A stretch of 64,000 bases of DNA from Anaerolineae bacterium (GCA_019912965.1 JAIOHM010000175.1:1-64000), one strand, 5' to 3'. Shown: positions 24,681-33,817, counted from the stretch's first letter. Program-made: numbers and translations. The notes: generated by a model not told the origin, from the letters alone.

Positions 24681-25421
24681 ATGCGACACCAACACATCCA
24701 CGTTACCCGTGCCTGGATACCGAATGCCGTCACAGCGTTCAGCGTCTTTCTCGGCTACTTGTCCATTATCGCCACTTTCGAGCGTAATTTCGTCACGGCG
24801 GCATGGCTTATCGGTCTGGCCGGGATTATGGATTTATTCGACGGTCGTTTGGCGCGGGCTGTTGGTGGCACCAGTAAATTTGGCAGCTATTTCGACTCGC
24901 TGGCGGATGCCATCAATTATGGGGTTGCCCCTTCACTACTGTTTTATCAACTCTACTTCGTCAATTGGGCGTTCCTCGGCAGCGTTTTGAGTTTTTTGCC
25001 AACCGTCTGTGGCGCGGTGCGTCTGGCGCGGTTCAATATTTTGACCGAAGAAAACGGCAAAGAAGAATTTTTTGTGGGTTTACCCACCACCGTTGCTGCT
25101 GCTTTGCTGGCGAGTTATGTGGTTTTTATGCATGACATCTTCGGTGTATATGGTTCGTCGCAGGTGGCCGCGCTGCTGCTGGGTTTGGCTGCTGTGTTGA
25201 TGGTCAGCGCCGTCCCTTATGAACACAACAGCTTTTTGACCAACCGCCCGTTACGCAAAAACTGGAAAGCCCTGCTGCTGTTGTTCGCTTTGTTCACGCT
25301 CGTTATTTTCTCCGGGCGGGCGCTCTTTTTCTGGATCGCGCTGTACGTCGTCTATGGTCTAATACGCAGCATCATCCAGACTATTCAATACGAATTTCGC
25401 CTTCATCGCGGTGGTTTTTAA
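24681..25421 (+). CDS. pssA: CDP-diacylglycerol-serine O-phosphatidyltransferase
   Basis: The 246-residue membrane enzyme carries the complete CDP-alcohol phosphatidyltransferase motif: Asp54-Gly55, Ala58-Arg59, Gly68, Asp72 and Asp76 (DGRLARAVGG followed by FGSYFDSLAD). Several transmembrane segments follow. It makes phosphatidylserine from CDP-diacylglycerol and serine, the substrate of psd. The genes are 3 bp apart, so both steps of phosphatidylethanolamine synthesis are one unit. The C-terminal 35 residues are basic. Confidence 0.92.
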   Translation: MRHQHIHVTRAWIPNAVTAFSVFLGYLSIIATFERNFVTAAWLIGLAGIMDLFDGRLARAVGGTSKFGSYFDSLADAINYGVAPSLLFYQLYFVNWAFLGSVLSFLPTVCGAVRLARFNILTEENGKEEFFVGLPTTVAAALLASYVVFMHDIFGVYGSSQVAALLLGLAAVLMVSAVPYEHNSFLTNRPLRKNWKALLLLFALFTLVIFSGRALFFWIALYVVYGLIRSIIQTIQYEFRLHRGGF

Positions 25422-25440
25422 ATTTTCATCTGCTTAACTT

Positions 25441-25495
25441 TGGCTTTTGGGGAATTTGTTCCCCTCCTCGCGTGCGGGGTAGGGGTGGGGTAAAG
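25441..25495. repeat. GC-rich intergenic hairpin repeat
   Basis: GGGGAA (25449-25454) and TTCCCC (25459-25464) form a short hairpin with loop TTTG. A G-rich run (GCGGGGTAGGGGTGGGG) follows, able to pair with the C-rich segment between. It resembles the elements near 2255 and 55597 and separates pssA from the methyltransferase gene. Confidence 0.5.
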
Positions 25496-25531
25496 TGAAA
25501 GTGTTTTCCTATTCAGGTTAAGGGGTCTATT

Positions 25532-26251
25532 TTGTTCAATCGACGATTTTTGCTGGGTGTTGCGGTCGGTTTGGCGGCGGGATCGCTGCTGCGTAGGGCA
25601 AATCAACAGGGGCTGACACAGGAACGCCTGACCGATTACTACCGCCGCCGTGCCGCCAACTACAATGCGACCGATCAACTGCAATTGTTCGGGCGCTATC
25701 CACGCATCGAAATGCGGCAGGCCACGATGCATCTAGCCGATTTGCAGCCCGGTGATAAAGTGCTGGATTTCGCGTGTGGTGCGGGCGCGAACTTCCCCTA
25801 TATCATGGATCGCATCGGCTCGACTGGAAAACTGGTTGGCGTGGATTACAGTCCGGAAATGCTGGAAGCCGCCCGCAAAGTCGTGGATTCGCACGGTTGG
25901 ACGAATGTTGAACTGATTCAATCTGACGCCGCGACCATGCAGCCCGGAACCGATTTTGATGTCGTAATTTCGACGCTGGGTTTGGTTGTGATTCCGCGTC
26001 ACGAATTGGCCATGCAGCAGGCGTTGGATGCGCTCAAACCCGGCGGTAAATATGTCGTTGCGGATTTGTGCGAAAGCGAACGCTGGTACGGTCGCCCCTT
26101 AGCCTTCATCATGGATGTGCTGGGCTTGTTCATCATCACCGATACCGCCCGCCGCCCGTGGGAATGGCTGGCTGCACGGCTGAACAATTTCCGCCGCGAA
26201 GAAATCTTTCACGGCTTTTTCTATGCCGCTGTCGGCACGAAGCCCGAATAA
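25532..26251 (+). CDS. SAM-dependent methyltransferase (UbiE-like)
   Basis: The 239-residue class I methyltransferase starts at TTG 25532, with AAGGGG about 8 bases before. Residues 1-22 form a hydrophobic anchor (FLLGVAVGLAAGSLL). The SAM site VLDFACGAGANFPYI is near residue 75, followed by LVGVDYSPEMLEAARK and VELIQSDAATM. The substrate may be a lipid or quinone, given pssA upstream and the anchor, but this is a guess. The following gene is convergent. Confidence 0.8.
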   Translation: MFNRRFLLGVAVGLAAGSLLRRANQQGLTQERLTDYYRRRAANYNATDQLQLFGRYPRIEMRQATMHLADLQPGDKVLDFACGAGANFPYIMDRIGSTGKLVGVDYSPEMLEAARKVVDSHGWTNVELIQSDAATMQPGTDFDVVISTLGLVVIPRHELAMQQALDALKPGGKYVVADLCESERWYGRPLAFIMDVLGLFIITDTARRPWEWLAARLNNFRREEIFHGFFYAAVGTKPE

Positions 26252-26260
26252 ACAGCATCC

Positions 26261-26887
26261 CTAAGGTTCTGTTTTGGTGCGCTGCCGTTCGCGGTGCTTG
26301 CGGACGCGCATCATATTTCCACATCCCGCCGTTCTGCACCACTGACGGCGGTGATTTTTTGTTGTGTCCACAAATAGCCAAGGGCACAGCTCATGAGCAC
26401 ATTTGCGCACAAACTGGCGTTCGCCGGATGTGAGCAGCGTCGCGGCTGAACGAACCACTGGCGCGAGCATTTGGTCGAGCGCTTCCGCGTCTTTGCGCCA
26501 TTCCCATTCAAAACCGTCTGCGGTCACGATCAATTGTGCGCCAGCCGTAGCCTGTGCTAACGCACTATTGAACAACTCCATATCGCTTTCATCCGGCTGC
26601 ACGCCTTGAGCAACGACCATAAAAATGCGCCGAATGGCTTCTCTAACGGTTCGCGCTTGTTCTAATACAGCTTCTGCTGCTGTTGGGTCGTCCTCCGCCT
26701 TATCCAGCAATATATGGGCTTCATACTCGCTGATGAGGTTGGTCTGCTGACCCCATAAGACTAAACGGGAATAATTTGTTAGACGGTCTTGAGAGATGCT
26801 TTCCGGCGGCAGTCCCCCAACCGTGTTGGCGAAATCAAGAGACAGATTACCCCCGATGAATTCAAATGCCTGCTGTGTGGCATCCAT
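26261..26887 (-). CDS. CGNR zinc-finger (ABATE-domain) regulator
   Basis: The 208-residue protein has the ABATE-domain opening FEFIGGNLSLDFANTVGG and a C-terminal CGNR zinc finger: CAHELCPWLFVDTTKNHRRQ followed by CRTAGCGNMMRVRKHRERQ. The Arg of the CGNR tetrad is Met here (CGNM), an oddity. These proteins are suspected transcription regulators. The divergent gap to the SRPBCC genes holds repeated TGTAACA elements that fit an operator for it. Confidence 0.8.
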   Translation of the reverse strand: MDATQQAFEFIGGNLSLDFANTVGGLPPESISQDRLTNYSRLVLWGQQTNLISEYEAHILLDKAEDDPTAAEAVLEQARTVREAIRRIFMVVAQGVQPDESDMELFNSALAQATAGAQLIVTADGFEWEWRKDAEALDQMLAPVVRSAATLLTSGERQFVRKCAHELCPWLFVDTTKNHRRQWCRTAGCGNMMRVRKHRERQRTKTEP

Positions 26888-26903
26888 ATTGCTTACCTCA
26901 TTT

Positions 26904-26998
26904 ATGTAACAGTCTAAATACTTGTTGACTCATTACAAAAAACGTCATACACTAGAACATATGTTGTAACACCCAAAACGTGTTATAGCATGTTACAG
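26904..26998 (+). promoter_or_regulatory. Promoter and TGTAACA operator cluster of the SRPBCC pair
   Basis: TTGACT (26925-26930) and TACACT (26948-26953) are 17 bp apart. Around them lie TGTAACA at 26905-26911, TGTAACAC at 26965-26972, GTGTTATA at 26980-26987 and TGTTACA at 26991-26997. The second and third form a near-perfect inverted repeat (7 of 8). The likely binder is the divergent CGNR protein. Confidence 0.7.
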
Positions 26999-27034
26999 CT
27001 ATTGTAGAACCATTCTGATCAAAAGGAGAGCCTC

Positions 27035-27523
27035 ATGAATCAAAATTACACCACAACCTTTACCGTAGATCAAAGCCCGCAAGACGTGTTTGCGGCGGTC
27101 ACCAACGTTCGCGGATGGTGGTCGGAAGAAATTGAAGGTGGAACGGAAAAACTCAACGACGAATTTGACTATCACTTCCAGGATATTCACCGCTGCAAGA
27201 TGCGCTTGACTGAAGTGGTTCCCGGCAAAAAGGTCGTTTGGCTGGTGCTGGAAAACTATTTCAATTTCATCCAGGACCAGAGCGAATGGGTGAATACGCA
27301 AGTGGTTTTTGAAATCGTGGAAAAGGGCGGTAAGACCGAACTTCAGTTTGCCCATCTCGGCCTCGTTCCTGCTTATGAGTGCTTCGAAATCTGCTCAAAT
27401 GCGTGGGGCACCTATATCAACGGCAGCTTGCGGGACTTGATTACGACCGGCAAAGGCCAGCCGAATGCGAAAGATCGCCCAACCACCGAAACTGAAAAAG
27501 AAATGCTCGAATCCCGCACCTAA
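27035..27523 (+). CDS. SRPBCC (AHSA1-like) protein, first of a tandem pair
   Basis: The 162-residue protein has the START-like hydrophobic-pocket fold: NYTTTFTVDQSPQDVFAAV, GWWSEEIEGGTEKL, TEVVPGKKVVWLVLE and KTELQFAHLGLVPAYECFEI. It is similar throughout to the gene at 27550, so the two are tandem duplicates. AAAGGAGAG lies about 7 bases before the ATG. Members bind small hydrophobic ligands or act as chaperones and are often regulated by small repressors. The C-terminal extension of about 15 residues after the fold differs from the second copy. Confidence 0.82.
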   Translation: MNQNYTTTFTVDQSPQDVFAAVTNVRGWWSEEIEGGTEKLNDEFDYHFQDIHRCKMRLTEVVPGKKVVWLVLENYFNFIQDQSEWVNTQVVFEIVEKGGKTELQFAHLGLVPAYECFEICSNAWGTYINGSLRDLITTGKGQPNAKDRPTTETEKEMLESRT

Positions 27524-27549
27524 TCTGTTGACCATTAAAGGAGCGCATC

Positions 27550-27990
27550 ATGGATCAAAACTACACCACGACCTTTACCGTAGACCAAACGCCGCAGGAA
27601 GTTTTCGCGGCTATCAACAATGTGCGTGGATGGTGGATAGGGGAAGTTGAAGGCATCACCGACCAACTTGGCGAATCATTTAGCTATCGCTACCAGGATA
27701 TCCACTATTCCAAACAGCAGATCACCGAATTAACCCCCGGCAGGCGAATCGTTTGGGATGTGGTCGATGCCAACCTCAGTTTCACTCAGGATAAAGCCGA
27801 ATGGAAGGGCACACAGATCGTTTTTGAAATCGCTGAAAAGGGCGATAAGACCGAAGTGTGCTTCACCCATGTCGGCCTCGTTCCCGCATACGAATGCTTT
27901 GAAAGCTGTTCAAACGCATGGGGCTTTTATATCAACAGCAGTCTGCGGAACTTTATCAGGACGGGTGAGGCTCAGACCACGCCTGCCTAA
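27550..27990 (+). CDS. SRPBCC (AHSA1-like) protein, second copy
   Basis: A 146-residue paralog of the preceding gene, 26 bp downstream. Blocks shared almost unchanged are NYTTTFTVDQ, QDIHYSK-like, and GLVPAYECFESCSNAWGFYI. Other surfaces differ, which points to different ligands or to heterodimers. AAAGGAG lies about 8 bases before the ATG, so it has its own ribosome site. Confidence 0.82.
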   Translation: MDQNYTTTFTVDQTPQEVFAAINNVRGWWIGEVEGITDQLGESFSYRYQDIHYSKQQITELTPGRRIVWDVVDANLSFTQDKAEWKGTQIVFEIAEKGDKTEVCFTHVGLVPAYECFESCSNAWGFYINSSLRNFIRTGEAQTTPA

Positions 27991-28051
27991 AAACCCTGTA
28001 TTTTAGTCTCTAACTGCCAAAAGGAAATATCAGAAGCGAAGGCCCATATAG

Positions 28052-28075
28052 AGGGGCGTAGTACGCTGCGCCCCT
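28052..28075. repeat. REP-like palindrome GGGGCG...CGCCCC
   Basis: AGGGGCG (28052-28058) and CGCCCCT (28069-28075) form a 7-bp stem with a 10-base loop. It lies between the convergent SRPBCC and guaA genes, and could serve both as a bidirectional terminator. The same GGGGC/GCCCC core is found elsewhere in the window. Confidence 0.6.
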
Positions 28076-28100
28076 ATCTTGTCGTCTGCCCGGTTAAAAC

Positions 28101-29663
28101 CTACTCCCACTCAATCGTTCCCGGCGGCTTGCTGGTGATGTCATACGTCACCCGGTTAACGCGCCGGACTTCGTTCACAATCCGGTTGCTGACTTTCGCC
28201 AGCAGATCATACGGCAACCGTGCCCAATCAGCCGTCATAAAATCGTCGGTTGTCACCGCGCGCAGGGCGATCACTTCTTCATACGTGCGTTGGTCGCCCA
28301 TCACTCCCACGCTTTTCACCGGGAGCAGCACCGCGAAGGCTTGCGCCGTGCCGCGCATCAGCAAACCCGCTTTATCCAATTCTTCCGTGAAGATGGCATC
28401 TGCTTGCCGCAGCGTTTCCAACCGTTCCCATGTGATGTCGCCCAAACACCGCACCGCTAATCCGGGGCCGGGGAAGGGCTGTCGCCACACGATATGATCG
28501 GGCAAACCGAGCGCCGTGCCGACTTTCCGCACCTCGTCTTTGAACAAATCGCGCAGTGGTTCGACCAGCTTAAATTGCAGATCATCCGGCAGACCGCCCA
28601 CGTTATGATGACTTTTGATGACGTGGGCAGATTTGCTGTTCGCGGCGCTTTCGATCACATCCGGGTAAATCGTCCCCTGCGCCAGAAATTTGACACCTTG
28701 TAGATGACGTGCTGACTCGGCAAATGTATCGATGAACAGCTTGCCAATCAGTTTGCGTTTCTGCTCCGGTTCGGTTTTGCCTTGCAATCCTTCCAGAAAA
28801 TTCTCGGTAGCATCTACCGCGATCAGGTTCATGCCTTGTTCATCTTGGAACACGCGCACCACATCTTCCGGTTCATTCAGCCGCAGTAGTCCGGTGTTGA
28901 CGAAAATGGCCGTCAGTTGGTCGCTAATCGCCCGATGAATCAACGCCCCTGCCACTGCCGAATCCACGCCGCCGCTGAGTCCCAGCAGCACTTTTTCATC
29001 ACCAACCTGCGCCCGAATCGCTGCTAATGCATCTTCAATGAACGATGCAGGCGACCAATTCGCCTCACAGCCGCAGATTCCGAAGATGAAATTATGCAGA
29101 ATTTCCGCGCCCTGTGGCGTATGCACTACTTCAGGGTGGAACTGAACGCCGTATAACCCGCGCGTCAGATCGCCCATCGCCGCATGTGGCGAATTATCCG
29201 ACTCGGCTAACGGCAAAAATCCTGAAGGTGGCTGCTCGATGCGATCACCGTGCGACATCCACACGTTCATCTGTCCCGGTAGGCCGTGCAAAAGCGGGCT
29301 GTACTGTGTCTGCTGGATTTGCGCTGGCCCAAATTCGCGCGCCTGTGATGGCGAGACAATGCCGCCCAATGCATGAGTCAGTGCCTGCATCCCATAACAC
29401 ACACCGAGAATCGGGGTATGGGTTTCCTGATTGCGCTTGAGCATCCAGTGAGCAAGCTGTGGCGCACCGGGTTCGTAAACGCTGGATGGCCCGCCGGAGA
29501 GAATATAACCGCGCGGTTCATGCGCGTTGACCTTCGCCGGGTCAGCATCGAACGGGAATACCTCAGCATACACATTCTGTTCGCGCACCCGCCGCGCGAT
29601 CAACTGCGTGTATTGCGAACCAAAATCCAAAACGGCAATGCCACCATAACGCGGATCAGTCAA
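28101..29663 (-). CDS. guaA: GMP synthase (glutamine-hydrolysing)
   Basis: The 520-residue enzyme has an N-terminal class I glutamine amidotransferase with catalytic Cys89 (GVCYGMQ), His176 and Glu178 (QFHPEVV). The ATP-pyrophosphatase P-loop LSGGVDS is at residues 229-235. The C-terminal dimerisation domain ends with DITSKPPGTIEWE, the family's typical end. It aminates XMP to GMP in the cytoplasm. No purine riboswitch is visible upstream. Confidence 0.95.
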   Translation of the reverse strand: MTDPRYGGIAVLDFGSQYTQLIARRVREQNVYAEVFPFDADPAKVNAHEPRGYILSGGPSSVYEPGAPQLAHWMLKRNQETHTPILGVCYGMQALTHALGGIVSPSQAREFGPAQIQQTQYSPLLHGLPGQMNVWMSHGDRIEQPPSGFLPLAESDNSPHAAMGDLTRGLYGVQFHPEVVHTPQGAEILHNFIFGICGCEANWSPASFIEDALAAIRAQVGDEKVLLGLSGGVDSAVAGALIHRAISDQLTAIFVNTGLLRLNEPEDVVRVFQDEQGMNLIAVDATENFLEGLQGKTEPEQKRKLIGKLFIDTFAESARHLQGVKFLAQGTIYPDVIESAANSKSAHVIKSHHNVGGLPDDLQFKLVEPLRDLFKDEVRKVGTALGLPDHIVWRQPFPGPGLAVRCLGDITWERLETLRQADAIFTEELDKAGLLMRGTAQAFAVLLPVKSVGVMGDQRTYEEVIALRAVTTDDFMTADWARLPYDLLAKVSNRIVNEVRRVNRVTYDITSKPPGTIEWE

Positions 29664-29809
29664 TTGGAAAATTCCTTGTCTTGTCTGTTTACTTACAAGA
29701 GAACTTTAACGCAAACGTCCACAGGGGCAAAGGGCAAAACGCGATTTAATCCCTGTCAACAGCAATATGGTGTATGCTTTTCTAGCAGATATGGTCAGCA
29801 GGATCGTTT

Positions 29810-31216
29810 ATGAAATACCCACCCAATGTGCTTCTGCCGCTAATTTTGTCGACAATTCTTATGTGGTTTCCAGGCATGTTCACTGATGCCCAAAATTCAC
29901 CCTCTACGATAACCGAAGCAAACATTCAAATAGGTTATGTTTTATTGGGTCAGTGTTCTGATGTAAGTGCTGATGGGACGATGGTGGCAGTACGGGGTTT
30001 AGGGATTTATGATCTTGACTCTGGGATCGAGCGTTTCCCGTTTGTTGATAATCGTAACCTTCATGCTACTTTTAGCCCAGATGGGCGTTATGTTCAGGTG
30101 CAGCAGCAAGGCATCTATAGGGTGGAGACTGGGGAACTCATTCACGAAATCGAGCGATTTGGAATATTTAGTGATAATGGTCGCTACATTGCTGTTTTTA
30201 GGGATTTTGATGAACTGGGTTATCTCTACGATTTAGACGAACAGCGCCAGGTATTTGAGTTTTCCCACTATGGCGGGCGACAATTAGCTGATTTCAGCCC
30301 GGATGGACGGTATCTCGCCATTCAAGGTGATGCTGTATACGATCTGACGACCGAAGAACCTCACCTCACGCTTGAGAAAAATAGTGGCTTGTTCGGCTAC
30401 AGTCCCGATGGGGAGTATTTGTCTGCGGGTGGAAAACTCTACAATTTAGAAACGGGCGCAGCAACAATTGACCGGCTGGCCGTAGGTTGGGATTTTCATC
30501 CTTCTGAACCGTTGGTCATTGCCAATAACGGTGTTTATACCTTTTCAGGTCAACATGTTTTGCAGACGAATTCGACAGGTTTCTTTAGTCCTGATGGGCG
30601 CTACGTTGCTTTTCACAATGATGGAGTCTATGAGGTTGGTACTTGGAATCGCCTCTTTGACATTCAGGGCAGCGTAATTGAATTCAATGCCAATGACTCG
30701 CTTCTTCTAGTTGATAGATATCCAAATGGAACTGGATGGTATGATGTCGCTGATGGTGAATATCACGAGTTGCCTTTTTTCCCTCAGTTCAGTCAGGATG
30801 GTCTTTTAATTGCTAATCGTTTTTGCACCTCATGCCCTGCACTGGATCCACTGACAGGTGCTTTACATTACCAGGACAGTGGCTATGGGATTTTCACCAA
30901 TGATAGACGCTACATGGTTAGCAATGACTACTTTAAGATAGGGCTTTACGAACATACTTATTGCAGAGTGTACAGTGCTGCCAATTCGGACTGGCCTAAT
31001 CGCACAGGACAAATAATCGCACACGATGTTAATGTCCATGAAGCCCCAGGAACGACTTCATGGACAGTCACAAGCGGAAGTGGTTTGTGGTTGGTTGCTG
31101 CTCGTAATCCCGAAGCCGATTGGTATCTCGTTCGCACCGATGCAGGGATTTATGGATGGATATTGTCTTCGTTGGTAAGGATTGTAAATTTACCTGACGA
31201 ACTCCCCATCGTTTAA
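29810..31216 (+). CDS. Secreted repeat propeller with C-terminal SH3 domain
   Basis: The 468-residue protein has a signal peptide with cleavage expected near TDA|QNS. About nine units of 35 to 45 residues follow, built on FSPDGRY and mostly ending GVYD/E, for example FSPDGRYVQVQQQGIY, FSPDGRYLAIQGDAVYD and FSPDGRYVAFHNDGVYE. The last 65 residues are an SH3-like domain (DVNVHEAPGTTSWTV, then DWYLVRTDAGIYGWILSSLV). It is probably exported and binds a partner or the wall. The function is unknown. It shares this general plan with the proteins at 19928 and 21014. Confidence 0.72.
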   Translation: MKYPPNVLLPLILSTILMWFPGMFTDAQNSPSTITEANIQIGYVLLGQCSDVSADGTMVAVRGLGIYDLDSGIERFPFVDNRNLHATFSPDGRYVQVQQQGIYRVETGELIHEIERFGIFSDNGRYIAVFRDFDELGYLYDLDEQRQVFEFSHYGGRQLADFSPDGRYLAIQGDAVYDLTTEEPHLTLEKNSGLFGYSPDGEYLSAGGKLYNLETGAATIDRLAVGWDFHPSEPLVIANNGVYTFSGQHVLQTNSTGFFSPDGRYVAFHNDGVYEVGTWNRLFDIQGSVIEFNANDSLLLVDRYPNGTGWYDVADGEYHELPFFPQFSQDGLLIANRFCTSCPALDPLTGALHYQDSGYGIFTNDRRYMVSNDYFKIGLYEHTYCRVYSAANSDWPNRTGQIIAHDVNVHEAPGTTSWTVTSGSGLWLVAARNPEADWYLVRTDAGIYGWILSSLVRIVNLPDELPIV

Positions 31217-31330
31217 AGCGCGTTTTTGTTGGTCAATACGCAAACACTCGTTTGAAAACAGTTTGTATTACGCTCTGTAATATTGCCTGTTCCTGCCTGC
31301 TTATCAGGTGCAGAATCGATTGTGACGAAA

Positions 31331-33142
31331 TTAACCCAAAACCTGATATGCAAAACGCAGCATCAATTCCTGATGTTCAATTTGCTGCTCAATCGCCCGT
31401 GAGCCATGTCCGGCATCAAACCAGTGAACCCGAATATCCTTGCCCAATGCCTTCAGCTTTTCCTCGTAAACCTGCATCTGCCGCGCAGGGCATCGCGTAT
31501 CATTGCTGCCCTGAATCACCAGAATTGGCGCTTTGATCTGTTCGGCATATGTGATCGGTGAAGCCGATTTTGTCACGTCCGGCTTTTCCTCCGGTGTTCC
31601 GCCGAACAGCGCCCGCTGATAACCGCGCAGCGTCTCCGCCTGATCGTCATACATCAGCTTCCAATCGGCAATCGCCACCTGCGCCATCCCGCCTGCCCAA
31701 AGTTCCGGCTTGCGTCCGATAGCTTGCAGCGTCAGATAACCGCCGTAGGAACCGCCCGTCAGCAGCACTGCATCCGGTTGGGCGATCTTGTTCTCCACCA
31801 ACCAGTGATACGCTGCCGCCATATCCTCAACTTCAGGATTGCCGAGGTTGCCCCAGATCGACTTCTCAAAATCTTTGCCGAAGGTGGTCGAACCGTGATA
31901 GTTGATGCTCAAAAACGCGAATCCATGATCGACCCATGTTTGGCTTCCGGGCGCATAAAATTCGCTCATCACACTGGTTGGCCCGCCGTGCGTGTGCAAA
32001 ATCGTCGGGAACGGGCCGTCACTTTCTGGTGTTGCCAGCCATCCTTGAATGCTGCGTCCATTCGCGCCTGTGAAGCTGATGGATTTCCATTTCTGTCCTG
32101 CGGGAACATCACCTGCCGCCAGTACCACTCGCTTTTGCATACCCGTCACACCATCCAGTTCAATCAAACGGGGTGGATTGGCCGAGTCTTGCCACGTCAG
32201 CAGAATATTGCCCTCTGGTGTGTAGTAGCCGCCCGCGAATCCGCCCACAACACCCGGTGGATGTTCCAGCTTAACGACCTTTTGACCCTCTAAATCGTAG
32301 CGGTAAAGCTGATACTCGGCTTGATACAACTGGCACAGCAGAATCGATTCGGCATCTGGTGACCATGCCCACGGTGTGACCTCACCGGGGATGTGGTCGA
32401 TGGGCAAATCGTGCCGTTCCCCGGTTTCGGGATTCCAGATTAACGGACGCTCAAACCCGGATTTGCTGGTGGTCGCCAATACCCGGAAATCATTTGGCAG
32501 TGGGGAAAAACTGGCAAAATTGTGGCTTGTGCCCTCGCCGTCCCAAAGTTCCGCCACCTGTTCACCCGTCACGGCGTTATAAACTAGCAGACTGGTATCC
32601 AGTGACTTGGTGCGTTCGGAACTATCCACCAGTACCAATTCGCCACCATACGAGAGAATTGGCCCGAATGTGATCTGGCTGAAGGTCGCAAGATTGCGCG
32701 GTGTGCTGTCTTTATCCATGACATAGAGGCCGAAGCCATCCGCGCCTGCTGCCATGAATCCAGTGCGGTTACCATCGCGGCTCTGGCTAATGACGAACGA
32801 CGCATAGGCGGGTAAATCCGGCGTCACATCCTGTGCTTCACCGCCTGCAAACGGCACCCGCACATAATGACCAATTTCGTTCCCGCCCATATCGTCATGG
32901 TAATAAACGAATTCGCCGTGTGAGTCGATCATCCCGGCAACCACACCTGCGGGTTTATCGGTCAATTGGCGCAGACTGCCGCTTTCCACATCCCATGCAT
33001 ACAATTGATAAATGCCATCTTTGTTGGTGCAAATCAACCCGCGTGATGGATTTTGCTTGGCGGTTGCGCTCCACGCGATGCTCGGCGCACGAAACCGCTG
33101 TTTCCAGGGCGCATCCGGCGAGAGGTTCAGGTCTTTAAGCAT
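31331..33142 (-). CDS. S9-family prolyl oligopeptidase-like peptidase
   Basis: The 603-residue enzyme has an N-terminal beta-propeller and a C-terminal alpha/beta hydrolase. The catalytic triad is visible: Ser in LTGGSYGGYLTL near residue 460, Asp548 in QGSNDTRCP and His579 in DAGHGSRA. It has no signal peptide, so it is cytoplasmic. It would cleave short peptides or acyl-peptides. It follows xpt after 70 bp, in which a hairpin sits. Confidence 0.88.
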   Translation of the reverse strand: MLKDLNLSPDAPWKQRFRAPSIAWSATAKQNPSRGLICTNKDGIYQLYAWDVESGSLRQLTDKPAGVVAGMIDSHGEFVYYHDDMGGNEIGHYVRVPFAGGEAQDVTPDLPAYASFVISQSRDGNRTGFMAAGADGFGLYVMDKDSTPRNLATFSQITFGPILSYGGELVLVDSSERTKSLDTSLLVYNAVTGEQVAELWDGEGTSHNFASFSPLPNDFRVLATTSKSGFERPLIWNPETGERHDLPIDHIPGEVTPWAWSPDAESILLCQLYQAEYQLYRYDLEGQKVVKLEHPPGVVGGFAGGYYTPEGNILLTWQDSANPPRLIELDGVTGMQKRVVLAAGDVPAGQKWKSISFTGANGRSIQGWLATPESDGPFPTILHTHGGPTSVMSEFYAPGSQTWVDHGFAFLSINYHGSTTFGKDFEKSIWGNLGNPEVEDMAAAYHWLVENKIAQPDAVLLTGGSYGGYLTLQAIGRKPELWAGGMAQVAIADWKLMYDDQAETLRGYQRALFGGTPEEKPDVTKSASPITYAEQIKAPILVIQGSNDTRCPARQMQVYEEKLKALGKDIRVHWFDAGHGSRAIEQQIEHQELMLRFAYQVLG

Positions 33143-33162
33143 ATAAGTTCCTCATTCGTAAT

Positions 33163-33203
33163 AAGGAGAAAGTCTGAATATTCTGACTTTTAACTTTCTC
33201 CTT
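33163..33203 (-). terminator. Hairpin between xpt and the peptidase gene
   Basis: AAGGAGAAAGT (33163-33173) and ACTTTCTCCTT (33193-33203) pair perfectly, 11 bp, with a 19-base loop. It lies 10 bp past the xpt stop on the minus strand. The sequence after the stem is AT-rich (ATTACG), so weak termination is likely. Confidence 0.55.
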
Positions 33204-33212
33204 GTAACTGCT

Positions 33213-33797
33213 TTACTCTTCCTTCAGCACAATCTTCCCGTTGTCCATGCTGACAATCGTCGCCAGCGCGTGAATTGGAATGTTATTGTACCCGGATTTC
33301 AGCATCAAATCGCGTCCACCCTCAAAGGTTTTTTCCACCACCACGCCCACACCCACCAGATTCGATTTTGCGCTTTTGACCATCCGTGCCAGCGCCAGCA
33401 GCGTTTTGCCGGACGCCAGAAAGTCGTCGATGATGAGTACATTTTCGCCTGCGTGAAGGAATTCCGCCGACACCAGCAAATTCACTTCGCCGCCTTTGGT
33501 GTGGCTGGGCGCGGTTTCCAGAAATACCGGGCCAGACATGGTGATGGGCTTCAGCTTGCGGGCATAGACTACTGGAACATTCATCACGTAACCAGCCATC
33601 AGCGATGGAGCGATGCCAGAAATTTCCGCCGTCAGGATGCGGTCAATTTGCACACCGCTGAACATTCGCGCCATTTCTTTCCCCATTTCCATCATCAAGT
33701 CCGGGTAAAGTTGATGATTGAGCAGGCTGTCGATTTTGAGGATTCCGCTACCGAGATTCTGACCTTCGGCCTGAATGCGTTCGATCAATGCTTTCAT
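33213..33797 (-). CDS. xpt: Xanthine phosphoribosyltransferase
   Basis: A 194-residue phosphoribosyltransferase of normal length. The PRPP-binding loop VLIIDDFLASGKT is at residues 120-132, and the N-terminus ALIERIQAEGQNLGSGILKI is typical of Xpt. It converts xanthine and PRPP to XMP, which guaA (28101) can turn into GMP. The gene begins 20 bp after the histidine kinase stop, so it may be read together with it. No purine riboswitch is present. Confidence 0.93.
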   Translation of the reverse strand: MKALIERIQAEGQNLGSGILKIDSLLNHQLYPDLMMEMGKEMARMFSGVQIDRILTAEISGIAPSLMAGYVMNVPVVYARKLKPITMSGPVFLETAPSHTKGGEVNLLVSAEFLHAGENVLIIDDFLASGKTLLALARMVKSAKSNLVGVGVVVEKTFEGGRDLMLKSGYNNIPIHALATIVSMDNGKIVLKEE

Positions 33798-33817
33798 GTT
33801 GTGGTTTTAATTCCTGT

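Noticed and set aside
33798..33817. Purine riboswitch before xpt
   Set aside because: Only 20 bp separate xpt from the kinase gene, too little for the element; guaA also shows none.
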